From Erodium maritimum (Eukaryota; Streptophyta; Magnoliopsida; Geraniales; Geraniaceae), in contig OY997594.1 of NCBI GenBank assembly GCA_963921825.1, forward strand, positions 34,888,956 through 34,952,955: a stretch of 64,000 nucleotides of DNA. The letters are read 5' to 3'. Below are positions 1-11,832 of the stretch, piece by piece; within the stretch, counting starts at the first letter, position 1; each line of letters starts with the position of its first letter. The position numbers and the translations under genes were made by a program. A model generated the notes under the pieces. It had not been told where the DNA came from. It saw nothing but the letters and a program-made list of their open reading frames with translations, and ran no database searches.

Positions 1-584
1 CTTATTTAATAAAAAATATCAAATTGTATTTTAATAAAACATAAAATTACATAAATCAAAAAACAAAATGGATGAACCACTCTCTGTCTTTATCCCTAAT
101 CTTCATCGACTTCACCTGTCTCTCATCTCATATTAATCTTATTTTCAAATAAATAAATAAAACAATATGTGTAGATCTCCATTGTCCTCACATATTACTT
201 AATGGATGAACCATCATCAAATTCACCGGACTAAAGCTCCCCCCCCTAAATCGCAACCCGTGTACCGAAACCCTTAATTTTAATCTTCATCTGTGATTCA
301 AAGACACACTTGAATCACAACTTGTGTACTCAAACCCCTTTCATCATCTTCCCAATATTTAATGAGTTCTCCGGCGAGACTCGTTCTAATCCGGCCGTGT
401 TGCAGACAAGAACACGAAAAACATGCTCGTAATTCCTTGCCCGTGTATAAAATGGATAGTTCACCCTTAGGAATTGTCACGAAAGGTCAGCCAATATGAG
501 GGAAAATATGCCATTTAGGAAAATGTTACTGTGCACGTGACCAACCATGTCCGAATTCCAGACGACAACGTTGATGAGCGTAAA
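1..584. other. Unassigned AT-rich DNA, no gene seen
   Basis: I see no convincing coding region, RNA gene or terminal repeat here. The stretch is AT-rich with short C-rich patches, and the only open frame is short and without recognisable domains. It is the left flank of the solo LTR that starts at 585, and its last six bases (CGTAAA) are duplicated after that LTR. It may be low-copy host DNA or an old, unrecognisable repeat. Confidence 0.5.
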
Positions 585-2789
585 TGTGTCATACCTAATT
601 AGACCATTTCACCCTACATTTTTATCTTATTTATGCCTCGTTTTTATATTTTTAGCATATAGTAATAATTGCACAAATTATCGTTATTGGTCGATATTTT
701 TCTAGTGTTTCAAAATATATTCATGATTGGTCTTGTTTTGTATGCCAAGAAAAAAGAAAATTATTGGCGCAAGAACAAGGGTGATCGGAGGTCAACATTG
801 CTCTACCCATCATTTCGGTCAGCAGCCACAATTCCAAGCCCTTCTCGCGTGTTTCTGAAGCAGACATTTTTTCTTTTATTTCTTTTTTTCTCCTTATATA
901 TTTTAGCCCGTGAGAACTTGGGACATATCAGATCTTTATTCTACAAAGATCAAATTCAAGCTTATTTTTATTTTCTCCTTCTTCTCTCTCTTGTTCTTCA
1001 AGTGTTCTCGAGTATTCTTCATCCTGGGAGCATTTTCTACCATCTAAAGCCATAACTAAGACGATCTAAGGAGGTTTCAAGCATCCATGAGCCTCCCACC
1101 ATCTCCAACTTCTCCATTTTCATGTGTTGAAGCTTTGGGGAGTTGGAGATTGTGTGTTTGCAAGCTAGAGGAGTTTTCAATGGGTTTCTCCACCCAATCC
1201 CGGTTCTAATCTCTACTCTTCTCTATGTATAGCTCGGGTTTTTTGGTATGCTTGAGTAGGATTTAGATTCCATGACCTTGGATTCCAATATTTGGTCATG
1301 GGTGTTGTGTAAATGTTGATTTCCTTTAAATTGATGCATGGGTTTATGGTTAATTTGAGATTGGTGGTAATTTTGGCATGATTTGGGGTTTTTGAGCTTA
1401 ATTAGCATCCAATTGCTTGTATGGGTGTTCATCTATATTTAAGCTACTCGATGTTTATGCATGATTTTTGTGCTATGAGTTTGATTTGTCATGTTTTTGA
1501 ACCCGATTTCATGTGCTAGCTATTTCGTCTCTCGGATGTATATCAAGTTTTAGGCTAGAGTTCGTAAAAATGAAAACTTTAGCCATTTAGTGAACTTATC
1601 TAGGATTTCTGATATGTTTATGTCTCGATTTCCTATTGACGAGATAGAAATATGCTAGGGTGTGTTTTCTCGATGCTCTTGTGTGTTTCATGTCTACCGA
1701 ACTATTTGAGGATTTTCCCTAATTGTTGTGTGCGCTATGTAGATTGATGTTTGGAGCAATCCATGATTCGATCTAGTGTGAGTCGAGATAGCATGTTTAT
1801 AGAATTTTCTTATGCTTGTGTATTACCATAATATCGTTGATTTGATGTTCTATGTAGTTCGACTTGATTACCGAAACCAACTCGATCGGTGGTGTTCAGT
1901 TTTCAAGAAGTGAACTAGGCGTAGCTAAGTAGATTTGTTTATTGATTTAGAGTTTACTTACGCTTGTGTATTACCAGAGCTTCGTGATTCGTTGCTCTAT
2001 TTAGTTCTCCTTGATGATCGATATATTGGTCGTCGGGTTCATTGAACTATGCGTAGCTAAGTAGATTCGACAACTTATTTAGAGTCTTCTCATGCTTGTG
2101 TAGTACCAGAGTATCGTGATTCGATACTCTATTTAGTTCTACTTGATTTTCGGTGTTCTTCTTGTTGATGGAATTCGAGAATTAGGAAGTGAACTAGGCG
2201 TAGCTGAGTCGATTCGCCGAGTGGTGTAGCTATCTCTACTTGTGGTAGTTGGTAGCGAGAGTGACATGCATTCGTTTTGGTTATCTCTCGTTCGAGGATT
2301 GATCATGCTTCGCTCAAGATCAAAGAAATACACCTTATTTTATTGCTTTCCGATGGTTGGTGGTTCGCATATCGGTCCGGGCAATGGTCTTGTGCCCTCT
2401 CCCCGTGACTAGTATGTGGTTGATTTTGTGATACCGTATACATAGGAACTTAAGTGTTCTAAGATCATAAGGAAAGCATTATTTTATTTCACCACCGGTA
2501 ACCAAACCACGCTTTAATTGGAAGTCATATTTACTTGTACCTGTGACCGACTCTTTGTGTGAATCAAAAGTTATGCGTCTTAGGTGGTAGCGTGTATATA
2601 GATTTAGATTTCGCATAAAATTTAAAACAACCATTTACTTTTATGCTCTTTATTTTCCCTTTCGGGGATGTGGAAGTGACAGCCCATGTCCTTAGGTTTT
2701 AGCAAAATACTAGTGATACCTCTACTCCCTGTGGGTTCGACAAGTACTTAACCGTCAAATATATTGCTTGATGATCATGTACTGATGCA
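585..2789 (+). mobile_element. Solo LTR, Ty3/Gypsy, possibly Tat/Athila-like
   Basis: The segment begins TGTGTCATACC, ends CTGATGCA, and is flanked by the same six bases CGTAAA (579-584 and 2790-2795), so it has TG..CA ends and a TSD. No primer-binding site, polypurine tract or pol coding lies beside it, which is what a solo LTR left by LTR-LTR recombination looks like. The motif ctccctgtgggttcgac at about 2725 resembles the 3' part of Tat/Athila-type LTRs and sets the plus orientation; this clade call rests on memory of such motifs. A 128-codon frame at 669-1055 shows no known domain. A TSD of six rather than five bases is slightly unusual. Confidence 0.72.
1812..2215 (+). repeat. Three imperfect direct repeats inside the solo LTR
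   Basis: The block containing gcttgtgtattacc, then a GTTCTACTTGATT-like segment, then gaactaggcgtagctaagt, recurs about three times, with starts near 1813, 1962 and 2093 (spacings about 149 and 131 bp). The copies have diverged by substitutions and small indels. They lie wholly inside the LTR at 585-2789. Confidence 0.65.
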
Positions 2790-3703
2790 CGTAAAAAGAG
2801 GGTTTTTCCACCTAGTCATCCTGTAAGAACCGCCCCCGGTCAACACCAGTCGAACCGGAGGAAATCGGGAAGAGTTGACTTTTCATCGAAAAAGTCAACC
2901 AACGACCCCGGGAGTCATTCGGGACCTATCCGGGACCCAAAAATCTTAGCCGTCGTTACGGTTAGCTTAGTTGGGTCATTTCCTTTCAAATAAGTGTTTT
3001 TGCGAAAAAGTCAAATTCGGGTCAAACGGGGTCGAAATGGGGTTTTATCGGATTAATTAAATTGGGTTGGGATTTTTGTGAGTGGAGATGGACCCCACAT
3101 GGACACATGTCCACAAGTCCTTGGAGGAGGAGAAATAGGAGAGAAGACCTATTTGACCCCACTTTTGGGCAAAAAAAGAAAAAGGGGCAAAAGGGCAATT
3201 GGACTTTTCTCGTTTTGGTTAAAGGTCACATGGGATTAAAATCAGCTCATATTTTCCTCCCTTGGTAGAAAATCACTAGAGAGAGAGGGAGAGCTCCACT
3301 ATTGAAGAAGGAGAAGAAGAGAAGAAAACGGGTCTTTTTGCTTGAGTCCACCACCAAAATTCTTCATTTCTTCCATAGTTTCCATCCCATTCTCTTTTCC
3401 TAAGGTAAGCATTCAACTAACTCCTCTTTTGATGAACTATGAGTCATGGGTTTTGTTGAGAATTCATGATTTAAGCTTGGGTATTGTGGGTTTGGAGGTT
3501 TTCCTTGTTGAATTGATGAATTATGGTGGAAAGTGGAGGATATTAGTGGAAATGGATTGAGTTTTGTTAATTTGATGAAACCCAACCTTGGGTCTTGGAG
3601 TTTTGGGGTTGTTGAGGCCGAATTTTGAGGTTTTGGAGCTTAACAATGGAGTTTTGGATTCGTTGGGACGAAGTTGAGGGAAGAAGAAGGAGGAAACTGC
3701 CCA

Positions 3704-3880
3704 GACCCGTCACGGATCCGTGACGGAGACCGTGACGGCGCACGTCACGGCTCCGTGACATCAACCGTGATAGCGCACGTCACGACTCCGTGATGTCAAC
3801 CGTGACGGTGCACGTCACGGCTCCGTGACCCAAACCGTGACGGAGCCCGTCAAGGTTCCGTGACCCACGCCGTGATGGAG
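3704..3880 (+). repeat. 35-bp GC-rich tandem repeat in LTR copy A
   Basis: About four to five copies of a 35-bp unit built on ccgtgacggcgcacgtcacg followed by gctccgtgac. Each unit is partly self-complementary (CACGTCACGG against CCGTGACG), so the array could fold strongly. Confidence 0.75.
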
Positions 3881-4329
3881 CAGAAATGGACCTTTCCAAG
3901 TCCATTTTAGTTTTATCGAGTAATTAGGAAGGTTATCTATAACCGATCGCATTGGGGGTTAGGTTGAGTGTTTTCTCTTTAAATCACCCTTGGATTTTTA
4001 TTAAATCTTGTGTTACTTTGTGATCTTAGACGTTGTTCCCGATCGCGGTGGAGGAGGTTATTAGGCGGTTCGTGGTTGTTCGAGTTGGATTGCAGTTGAG
4101 GTACGGAAAAGTAGCGAATACCGGTTAAAATGCGGAAAGTTACTAGAATTGCATATAGGATATGAGTAACCAGAATATTTGTAGAATTGCATGTAGGATG
4201 TGAATAACTAGCGTAGTCGTTTAAAATGTGGAATCACTTGCGGGCCATGTCGTGCCCGTAGGATTGTGTGATGGTTGTGTTGTACCTGTGTGAATGTTAT
4301 TGTTGAACTATTGCCTTGTGACATGTTTG

Positions 4330-4640
4330 AGGCGATGTATGTGTGTGTCCCGGTAAGATATCTAGTCGAGGTTGTGTGTTTCGGCGTACGTGTACCCCGA
4401 TGCTAGGTGTCCGGTATGATATCTACGCCGATGTTGTGTGTTCCGGTAAGATATCTAGGCCGAGGCTGTGTGTTCCGTCGTACGTTGTACCCGATGCTAG
4501 GTGTTCCGGTATGATATCCAGACCGATGTTGTGTGTTCTGATATACTTTGTACCCAAATGTTGTGTGCTCCGGGATGATATGTAGGCCGACGCTGTGTGT
4601 TCCGGTATGATATGTTGAGTCGTGATGTATGATCCGGCGT
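4330..4640 (+). repeat. Tandem repeat with GATATCTAGGCCGA motif in LTR copy A
   Basis: Repeated units of roughly 33-40 bp carry tgtgtgttccggtaagatat followed by ctaggccgaggctg, with drifting variants (gtatgatatc, gtacccgatg). It lies within the putative LTR-internal intron and appears non-coding. Confidence 0.6.
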
Positions 4641-5263
4641 ATTATTGGACACTTACTGTGTGTATTTGTTAATGATGTATTATGTGTGTTGCTATTTTTT
4701 TACTGTGTGTATTTACTCGGTGATTCATTTGAGATATGGTTTGAGTGTGAATATCGAACAATCGATGATTGTTGAGCAGGGTTGGTTTCACAAGTTAAGT
4801 GTGGCTATTGGGTAAGTAGCGTGAATAAGCGAGGCTATGGTTACGTGAGGTTGGTTATGATTGTGATTGTGATTGGGTGTTTTCCTATTTGATTTCTGTA
4901 GTTGTCATTACTTGATTAGTAATCCGTGGTGATGAGCGAAATGCTCATCCCATTTACTACTTTTTCCTACTGAGCGAAACGTTCATCCCCTTCATTACTG
5001 TTCCTACAGGTTTTGATCGTGAGTTGGATTGAGGGACGTCTCGATGCTTGGGAGCTTAGCGAGAGTCCTAGTCTTGGATTGTCTAGAGACGTATTCCCTT
5101 TCGTACCAACTTTTTATTTTGGATTTCGAGCATTTGACTCTTGTTATCGGAATGGCTAGTTTTGAACTATTTTGGAGTTTCATTTTATTTAAAATTTGCC
5201 TCTTTTACTATTTTTTTTTGTTCACGTCTCGAGTCCGGCCAAAACCGGATTTGGGGCGTGACA

Positions 5264-6850
5264 CATCCCCACTCATCAAGCGTCAAAACGGGCGGATTTC
5301 GTTAGTCCATGTAAAAATGTGGTAGTTCGCAGTTTAGAATTGTCAGGAAAGGTAAGTTGTAGTTAGAAAAGTGAAAACAAAGCTAAAACTAAGTTAGGAA
5401 ACAGGGTTTCCACAAGTTTTTCCCATTGAGAAGGTTTTTTGCCTCTCAAAACTCTTCTCACATTTATAATGACTTCGAATAACCTTTGTAGGACTACATC
5501 TCTCTTGATCACATCATGCTTACAAAGCACATCGGAAACACCGACAACACTTTTAGACAAAGCCCGAGCTTCGTCATCAAAGAAGACACCTAATCGAATC
5601 ATATTGTCTCCTTGAGTCTGTCAAAATTTTAAAATAATAAGGTCATGTGTTCGGAGGAGAACTTTGCAGCTGCAAAATGACGGGACCCCTACATATTCCA
5701 AGTCAAACTCCTTAACCTCATCAAGAATTATAAGAGTCATATCTTGGTTATTATAGAGCAAACGGTTTGCTCGTTCATCTACTAAACCTGGAACGATAAT
5801 TCCCTTTACGTTGAAGTCGTCTTCCCCAACACGAGACTATGTAAGAACAGAATCACAATCGTGATTTACCAAATATGACGCGCCGACCAAATATCTTGTT
5901 ACAATCTTACAATCCCTCGAATTAGGGAGGATTCGAAAATCAAAATGACGGGATTCCCGAGACAATCGAATCGAAAATGATTCATCGATGTCCGGGACAG
6001 TCGCCGGAATAAAAACCTCAACAAGCTGACCCTCGGAACCAATCTGAGTATTGTGTTTACCGCTGAAAGTCGTTGCAAGGAGTAATCTAGAGAGAGTTCT
6101 GCTCCAAAAAAACGACCCCCACTAAATAATGAGGAGGCGCTAGAGCAACAAACAATACGTGACTGTTGAACTTAAAACCATTGAAAGTTTTAACAGTCAT
6201 GGATGTAGCTACCGACAACGAGAAGGTGACAAACCCGAAAATTTTACTTATCCTGTTTGGACGCTTCAAAACAGAGCAGTAAGAGATCTCACCAAACGGT
6301 CCGAAAGAATTAACAACCCAATCCTCCTTTGCACCATACGGTAAATTACAAATGAATATCTCATTGAAAATCACATGAATTGCGTTTTGTTGTGGGATCA
6401 GTTACTGTAGTTGAACAGATTCTACGGGAATGACTTTCTCAGCCACTCTAGTGGCCACTGCACTCTGTGTCTCAGGGTGAGCAGGAAGTTAGGAACACCT
6501 ACTTTAGGCTGGTTGACCTGCCCATCATCCGGCCTGACTGGAACAACATTTGCTGCATCCTTTGCAACAACGTTCAGAAAAAGTCAATTCCGTTATTGCT
6601 TCCCTGCACCGGAACCAAACTGCAACCCTCTCTTACCATGAACATAATGCTTACTTTTGCCTTTGGCTGAGGAAATCGAACCAGAAGAGGCCTCCCTCAC
6701 AACGGAATCCATACCCCTCTTGTTGTCTCTAGAAGATGGACTGTTAGCAGATATTATCATTATTGAGCAGTAATCGCCATACAAGGAGATCAACAAAGAA
6801 CAAAAAGAAGAGAATGAGAGGGGAGGAGAGGCTTTAATGGCGTCCTAATT
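5264..6850 (-). pseudogene. Decayed RRM-type LINE ORF1 (third copy)
   Basis: The minus strand carries broken coding sequence. An N-terminal piece at 6593-6796 (LISLYGDYCS at its start) resembles the start of the 472-codon ORF at 53072-54490. An RNA recognition motif follows at 6087-6374, with RNP2-like IFICNLP and RNP1-like KIFGFVTF. Fragments of further coding continue to 5363. Frames change several times and stops are frequent, so no protein can be made. I infer a LINE ORF1 remnant because its N-terminal and RRM arrangement match the two other RRM retroposons in this window. The part 5363-6080 has no match to their C-termini and may be a different lineage or a captured sequence. No tail or TSD was found. 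Confidence 0.6.
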
Positions 6851-7085
6851 TTTTATTTTTTTTATTTTTATTGAGTCGTTGTAGTATTTTTCCCGAAGGG
6901 GTATTTGCGTCCTAAAAAGTATGAAAATCATATATTTATGATTCTAAATTATACTAGCAGAGAAATCGAACCCATGTTATTATGGAGTATACTTTCTCGA
7001 ATTTCCCATACTGAATTACATCATCATCAATAAATAAATCCTAAATAACGTACGAAAATAAAAAGATATTATACATTTTTCGCTT
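6851..7085. other. AT-rich spacer, nothing recognised
   Basis: Low-complexity A/T runs with no gene. The segment aacgtacgaaaat near 7045 weakly resembles aacgtaacaaatc after the LINE tail at 22837 and might be the decayed second copy of that insertion's TSD. Confidence 0.4.
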
Positions 7086-9100
7086 GTAGGGTTTCTCTCG
7101 TCTTCCTCTCTCTATGTGCACCGCCCACATCACCTCCGCTTCACATCTATGTCCCCCACCTCCCCTCCTCACGTTGAGGCATCTGAAACCACCCACGAAG
7201 ACTCTCCTCGATTAGCCTGTTGTCTCCCACGCGAATATGCACCCCAAGACACCATGAAGCATGCCTTCGACTAGCCCTAATGTATTCAATAATCCCCTTA
7301 GTCCAAGACCGAAGCCAAAATGAGCCTCTCCTCTCCTACTTAAGCCACTCCTTGTGATTTCGTGCACCACTTCTCCTCCTCTCCGATCCAACCAATCCTT
7401 ACGCTCCTAACGAAAAGCCTCTCGTAGATGGATCACGACCACGATTGGGAGCAGCGCCTCCAGCTTCCCCTATTGCTCTGACGTGGCCCTCTCTAAAATC
7501 TTGCTCGACCATCAATAGGACTGCCTCGCCCCTGTCGGCCTTGAGCCTCCATATCCGAAGATTGTGGTTGGCGTTTTCTATCCGACAATGGGCATCTCTG
7601 GTCCATTGGAATTAAATTCGACAGACTAGAGCGCTAGGTCCCCCTCATTGCCGACTTCAGACTGGCCGACCCAAACCAAGAGTCAAAGAGCACTTCGGGA
7701 TCCTCTTACCACCATATTTAATCTAGTCGATCCTCTCACCGACTGCACACCTGAAACGGGATCCTGTCCTCCACTAAAGACATTCTTGGCTCTTCAAGAG
7801 GGCTTCGACGACCTTAAAATGGATGAAAAATAGGATATGGTAATTTGTACTCGAAGGGACCTGATGGTTGATCGTACTCGTACCCACACGACATTTGTTC
7901 TCTTGGGGCACCTATTCACGACTCGGAATTGTGATCGGACCCATATGAAAGGACTAATAACCAAGGTCTGGTACCACGAGGGCTTAGTCATTAAGGACCT
8001 TGATTGGAGTATATTTGGATTCTACTTCACCTTTCAAGTGGAAAAATATAGGAATGAAGAGGAGAACCTTGGTCCTTCAAGTATGGACCCCTGATCTTGG
8101 AGGATCTCGTGTCAGGCATTAACCCGACCACTTTCCATTCTCTAGGATTCTAATTTGGGCCTTTATTTGATACATCCCATGGGATGGTCTTAGAGTTGAA
8201 ACATGCCTTTAGATAGGGGAGGCCTTGGGTGGCTTTGTGAACATCCGCACGGATCAAGCAGGCCTTCCCTAGCGGGGCACCCTAAGGTCCGCTTCTTGAA
8301 GGAACTTACAACTCCGCTCCGAAGGACGACCTTAGTCCTAATCTTGGGTCATAAAACATAAGTCTGTCTTTAACTCCAATATGTGAGACTACCAGACTTA
8401 TGCTTTCATTGTGGATGCATAGGTCATGTGGGAGTGGAATGCCCCTAGAGGAACCATGCCAATGCCCAAGTGGTTCAGGAGTTCCACTTTTTGCTCATAT
8501 ATCGTCAACATCATCCAATCTAAGAACATGGATCCGTATAGACTGGTCGGACCTCGCCCCTTCAAGACCCTTCAATCACCGAAGACCACCGCCTGAGAGT
8601 GGAACCCATGCTTTGGCCCATCCGACATCAGATCCCTCCGTCCCACCAAGTTTTGCCCCATTAGGACCACCGAATTGATCCCGAAACAGGATCTTCTTCC
8701 CATAGCACCAGCACATACTTGGAGCTAGAAGCTCGCGTCTCCTTGTCTTTAGCCGTCACCACTTTTCATCTTGGGAGCGGGATCAAGCGAGGCGACTACG
8801 ACATATGATCTCATGCCCAACCATCAACTATTCTTATGTGGAGCAAGGATTGTGCATGCTTTGGTGCCCCCATCCGACTCATTGATTTCAGCTCATAGTA
8901 GACGCGGATTTTAGCCACTCTCGGGGATTCGACCCACATTTTTATCTTTTGAGGCAAAATGGACGAATTGTGTCAACCCCACTGTGAATGCTCTGATAGC
9001 CTTATTCTCTCTCTTTTTAATTCCATGTAAGATCTTATTGGTGGAAAAGCTGATAATGACGGATCAGAATAAGAAAACTAGTGAGTGAGGTTTGAGACGA
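7086..9100 (+). pseudogene. LINE ORF1 remnant with CCHC zinc knuckle
   Basis: A pyrimidine-rich leader (from 7086) is followed by badly broken coding DNA. At 8372-8443 one plus-strand frame reads a clear zinc knuckle, LCFHCGCIGHVGVECP (C-x2-C-x4-H-x4-C), ending at a stop. Plant L1-type ORF1 proteins commonly join a DUF4283 domain to such a knuckle; here the upstream part (about 7830-8340) keeps only patchy similarity in changing frames. No intact ORF, endonuclease or reverse transcriptase was found up to 9100. The element is old. It might be one insertion with the DUF4283-like remnant from 9858, but I could not join them. Confidence 0.55.
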
Positions 9101-9857
9101 TGAGAAAATAATTTGATCAAGATTTTGTAATTAGTTGCTTCCCTTTCATTTCAATTCATCATTGTTGCTTACAACATTTAGACTTTCCTATTTTTAGGGA
9201 TACATGAGATAATACATGTGAATGTATGTCTTTCTAGTGCTAAATGAATAATATGTGTAGAATTCCTTTTGATAATCCTCTATCTAGTGCTCATGGCCGA
9301 GCTTGGATTTGGAAAGTGGAAGTTTGGATTGATCGGCAACCTAGAAATTGGATCCATATCAACACATGTAAGATCTAAAGGGAGACCTTTCAACTTCCAT
9401 CGATTGACCGTTTTATGAGTTCCTAAAAATGGAGGAAGAGAGGGAATAAGGGGAACTCGGAGAGGAAGACGACCTATCAGAATCTGAATCCGCAATCAAA
9501 CAGAATCTCAAAGCATATGGAGACTCCAATCTCTTGGACGGGAAAAAAGTCTTCTTCGAAAAATGAGAGAACGACTTATGGAAATCATTAAGGTCGGTAG
9601 TCATATCTTTCAAACAAGTGCTAGCTGAGAAAGAAAGGAGAACTTTCACCGAGGGACTTCTTGGTGAAGTAAGAAGGAAGAGTGATAGGACTACTCTTCA
9701 TCCGCAAAAGATCATTTTCCTCAACATCCTTGAGAGCTCAGAAAAGTCTGGTTGGCTTCAATTCTCAACACAACGGTCAAAGTAAAAGACATTCAAATCC
9801 CCAATTTCCCGACCTTTGGCATCAAATTCTGTCAAAGTAAAAGACATTCTTTTGTTT
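9101..9857. other. Gene-poor stretch with a short ~50-bp tandem duplication
   Basis: No intact gene. The sequence gacctttggcatcaaattct followed by gtcaaag occurs at 9811 and again at 9861, part of a local tandem duplication spanning roughly 9776-9888. The rest looks like decayed repeat DNA. Confidence 0.45.
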
Positions 9858-10852
9858 CGTGACCTTTGGCATCAAATTCTGTCAAAGAAGGACGATTGAG
9901 ATGTTTAATGGCTCCAAACTAGAAGGTTTGACCTTGTTTGTTTCTCAAGAGCGTGAAATGGTAAGAAAACATTCAGGGACGGGTAATGTTGTTGTTTTGC
10001 CCTGTGGGACACATTTGTTTAGACCTGGCATCAAGGTAGCTTTATCGCGTATCCCTTATAGAGACATTGTCCTTGCTCAGCTCTGGTCGGAGTCATGTAC
10101 CCTATCGTTTACTCCTCGTTTTAAGAAGTTGTCAATGTTCAATGTGATTGGCATTACTATAACTTCTTTCTCGGTCTGTGCCACTAGTATAAGCCTTACG
10201 TTGGTAGGCCTTTTGGGGTGGACCTCTTTGACTTAGGAGAGTGCGCCTTTTTGGTGCCTTGTGAGGACCAGGTTATTTGGACAACCATTTTTACTGACGA
10301 ATGGAAGTTGTTGTGTCGTTGGTTTTTCTTCTTCTCATCCTGTGCACAATGATTTTTGTCCGGGGGACGGTTCCACTGGGTCGACATCATCGGCCTTCTC
10401 GTAGTGTGCTGGAACAGGGAATCCATAAAAGAGATTGCTGGGAAGTTTGGTTCGTTGGTTTTCATTCACCCTTTCTCATTGTCAGCAACCTAGGTGCCTA
10501 GGACGTTGGCTCTTATTCATGTGCTGGATGTCACAGTTGGTAGTAGAGTGATCACTACTAGGGGCACAGACATTTATGTTGAAGTGCTTCTTGAGCTTGT
10601 TCAAGTGGATACCTTGTCTTACCTCCCTCTAACTAAGATGCTTGGTTCATAGCCCAAGACTTACAAGAGAAGTGGTCCCTCATTATTCGGCTTCATCCCC
10701 GGCCTCTGGAAGTAGTCATGACATCCTCCCCTTGTCCAGCTTCACTAGATGTTTGTTCTTTTTCTCTAGCTGCGCGGACACTCCCCGGGGATGTCGCTTT
10801 GCTTGTTTTTTAGGGATCTTTGGGTTCTACAGGAAACAAGTTGGATAGGTGG
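9858..10852 (+). pseudogene. DUF4283-like LINE ORF1 remnant, left part
   Basis: A plus-strand frame at 9859-10236 and a second frame over about 10160-10640 contain a segment with the pattern WNRESIKEIAGKFGSLVFIH, then AxTLALIHVLDV. The same pattern (YKESVEAIAERFG, then VLIHCAKAGLIQS) recurs in the separate LINE ORF1 at 24918-25467. This spacing resembles the DUF4283 region of plant L1 ORF1 proteins. Stops and frameshifts make it non-functional. It is interrupted at 10853 by the hAT element and resumes at 22398. Confidence 0.55.
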
Positions 10853-11832
10853 TAGGGGTGTCCAAAATTAACCCATAACCCAATCCACCCGGTCAACCCA
10901 TCACACCCGTTCCCAGTGGATTTGTCCCCATGGCCTACGGGGACGGGCCCGGGTTCAAAAATACCAAACCCGAAGTGAGCGGTCCGGGTAGCGGATTCGT
11001 GACATGGTTTCCTACATAACCCGGACCACCCGGATATGGTACAAGTCCAAGGCCTAAGGCACACTCTTACAATTTTAATTACTTTTGCATATAAAGATAA
11101 AGATTGATTAATGAGATTTTGAAGATGATTACCAATTTTGTAATACAATATGTCGTAGTTTTGTGTTGAGCTCATCTTTTGTAATCGTAATCTGTTTTGG
11201 GTCAACTTGAACTCCCTATTTGACGATTGTAATCCTTGAACCTTTGATAAAGTTTAAACATTGTATAAGTTTTTCCATCATTAAGAAGTGACCAAATTGA
11301 GAGCTTATAAGCACTCTTTAATGACTTTTTAATAATTTTTTGGATAATGAAAAAAATATTCGAAAGTATATGTACTACTACTTACGGTTAATGTTATCAA
11401 TTGTTATTAAATTCGGATGGGTTGGTCCATGTCACGCCCCAATTTCAGTAAACCGAACTCGGGACGCGAACGTTTTAAAATGATAAACACCTTTGAAACC
11501 ATTTCTATAATTCACTTTAAAAACTCCAATTGTTCAACAAAAATAATATTTACAACTTAAAACACGTCCCAACAAGTGGACAAAAGTATGGTATCCGTCG
11601 CTAGACTCAAAATAAACCCAGAAATCCCGCTCCTAGCTCTTCAAGCTTCAGAAGCTCACCTAGTCCAACCTGCGATCGGTACCTGTAGGAAAAGCAGCTA
11701 GGGGTGAGCGTTCGCTCACCACCACGGATAACAGACTGACTACGGCATAATTAGCAGACAATGCCGGTAACACCAATAACAAGGTCAACACCGGGGACCA
11801 CTGTCCCCAACCCAAGTACCCTGACTGAACAT

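Larger units (their letters stand above)
2822..5263 (+). mobile_element. Solo LTR of the dominant Tekay-like family (copy A)
   Basis: It starts TGTAAGAACC and ends GGGGCGTGACA, with TSD CATCC at 2817-2821 and 5264-5268. No internal domain is attached. It shares its 3' end (cgagtccggccaaaaccgg, then GGGGCGTGACA) with the LTRs at 30452, 35403 and 60446, and its 5' end with those at 37523 and 63623. A purine-rich leader (3280-3330) leads to a good splice-donor-like site TAAG|GTAAGC at 3405. Near the far end are a hairpin GATGAGC..GCTCATC (4931-4949) and an acceptor-like TTCCTACAG|GT ending at 5009. A Tekay/Del clade assignment is inferred from the related complete element at 11430-22230. Confidence 0.85.
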
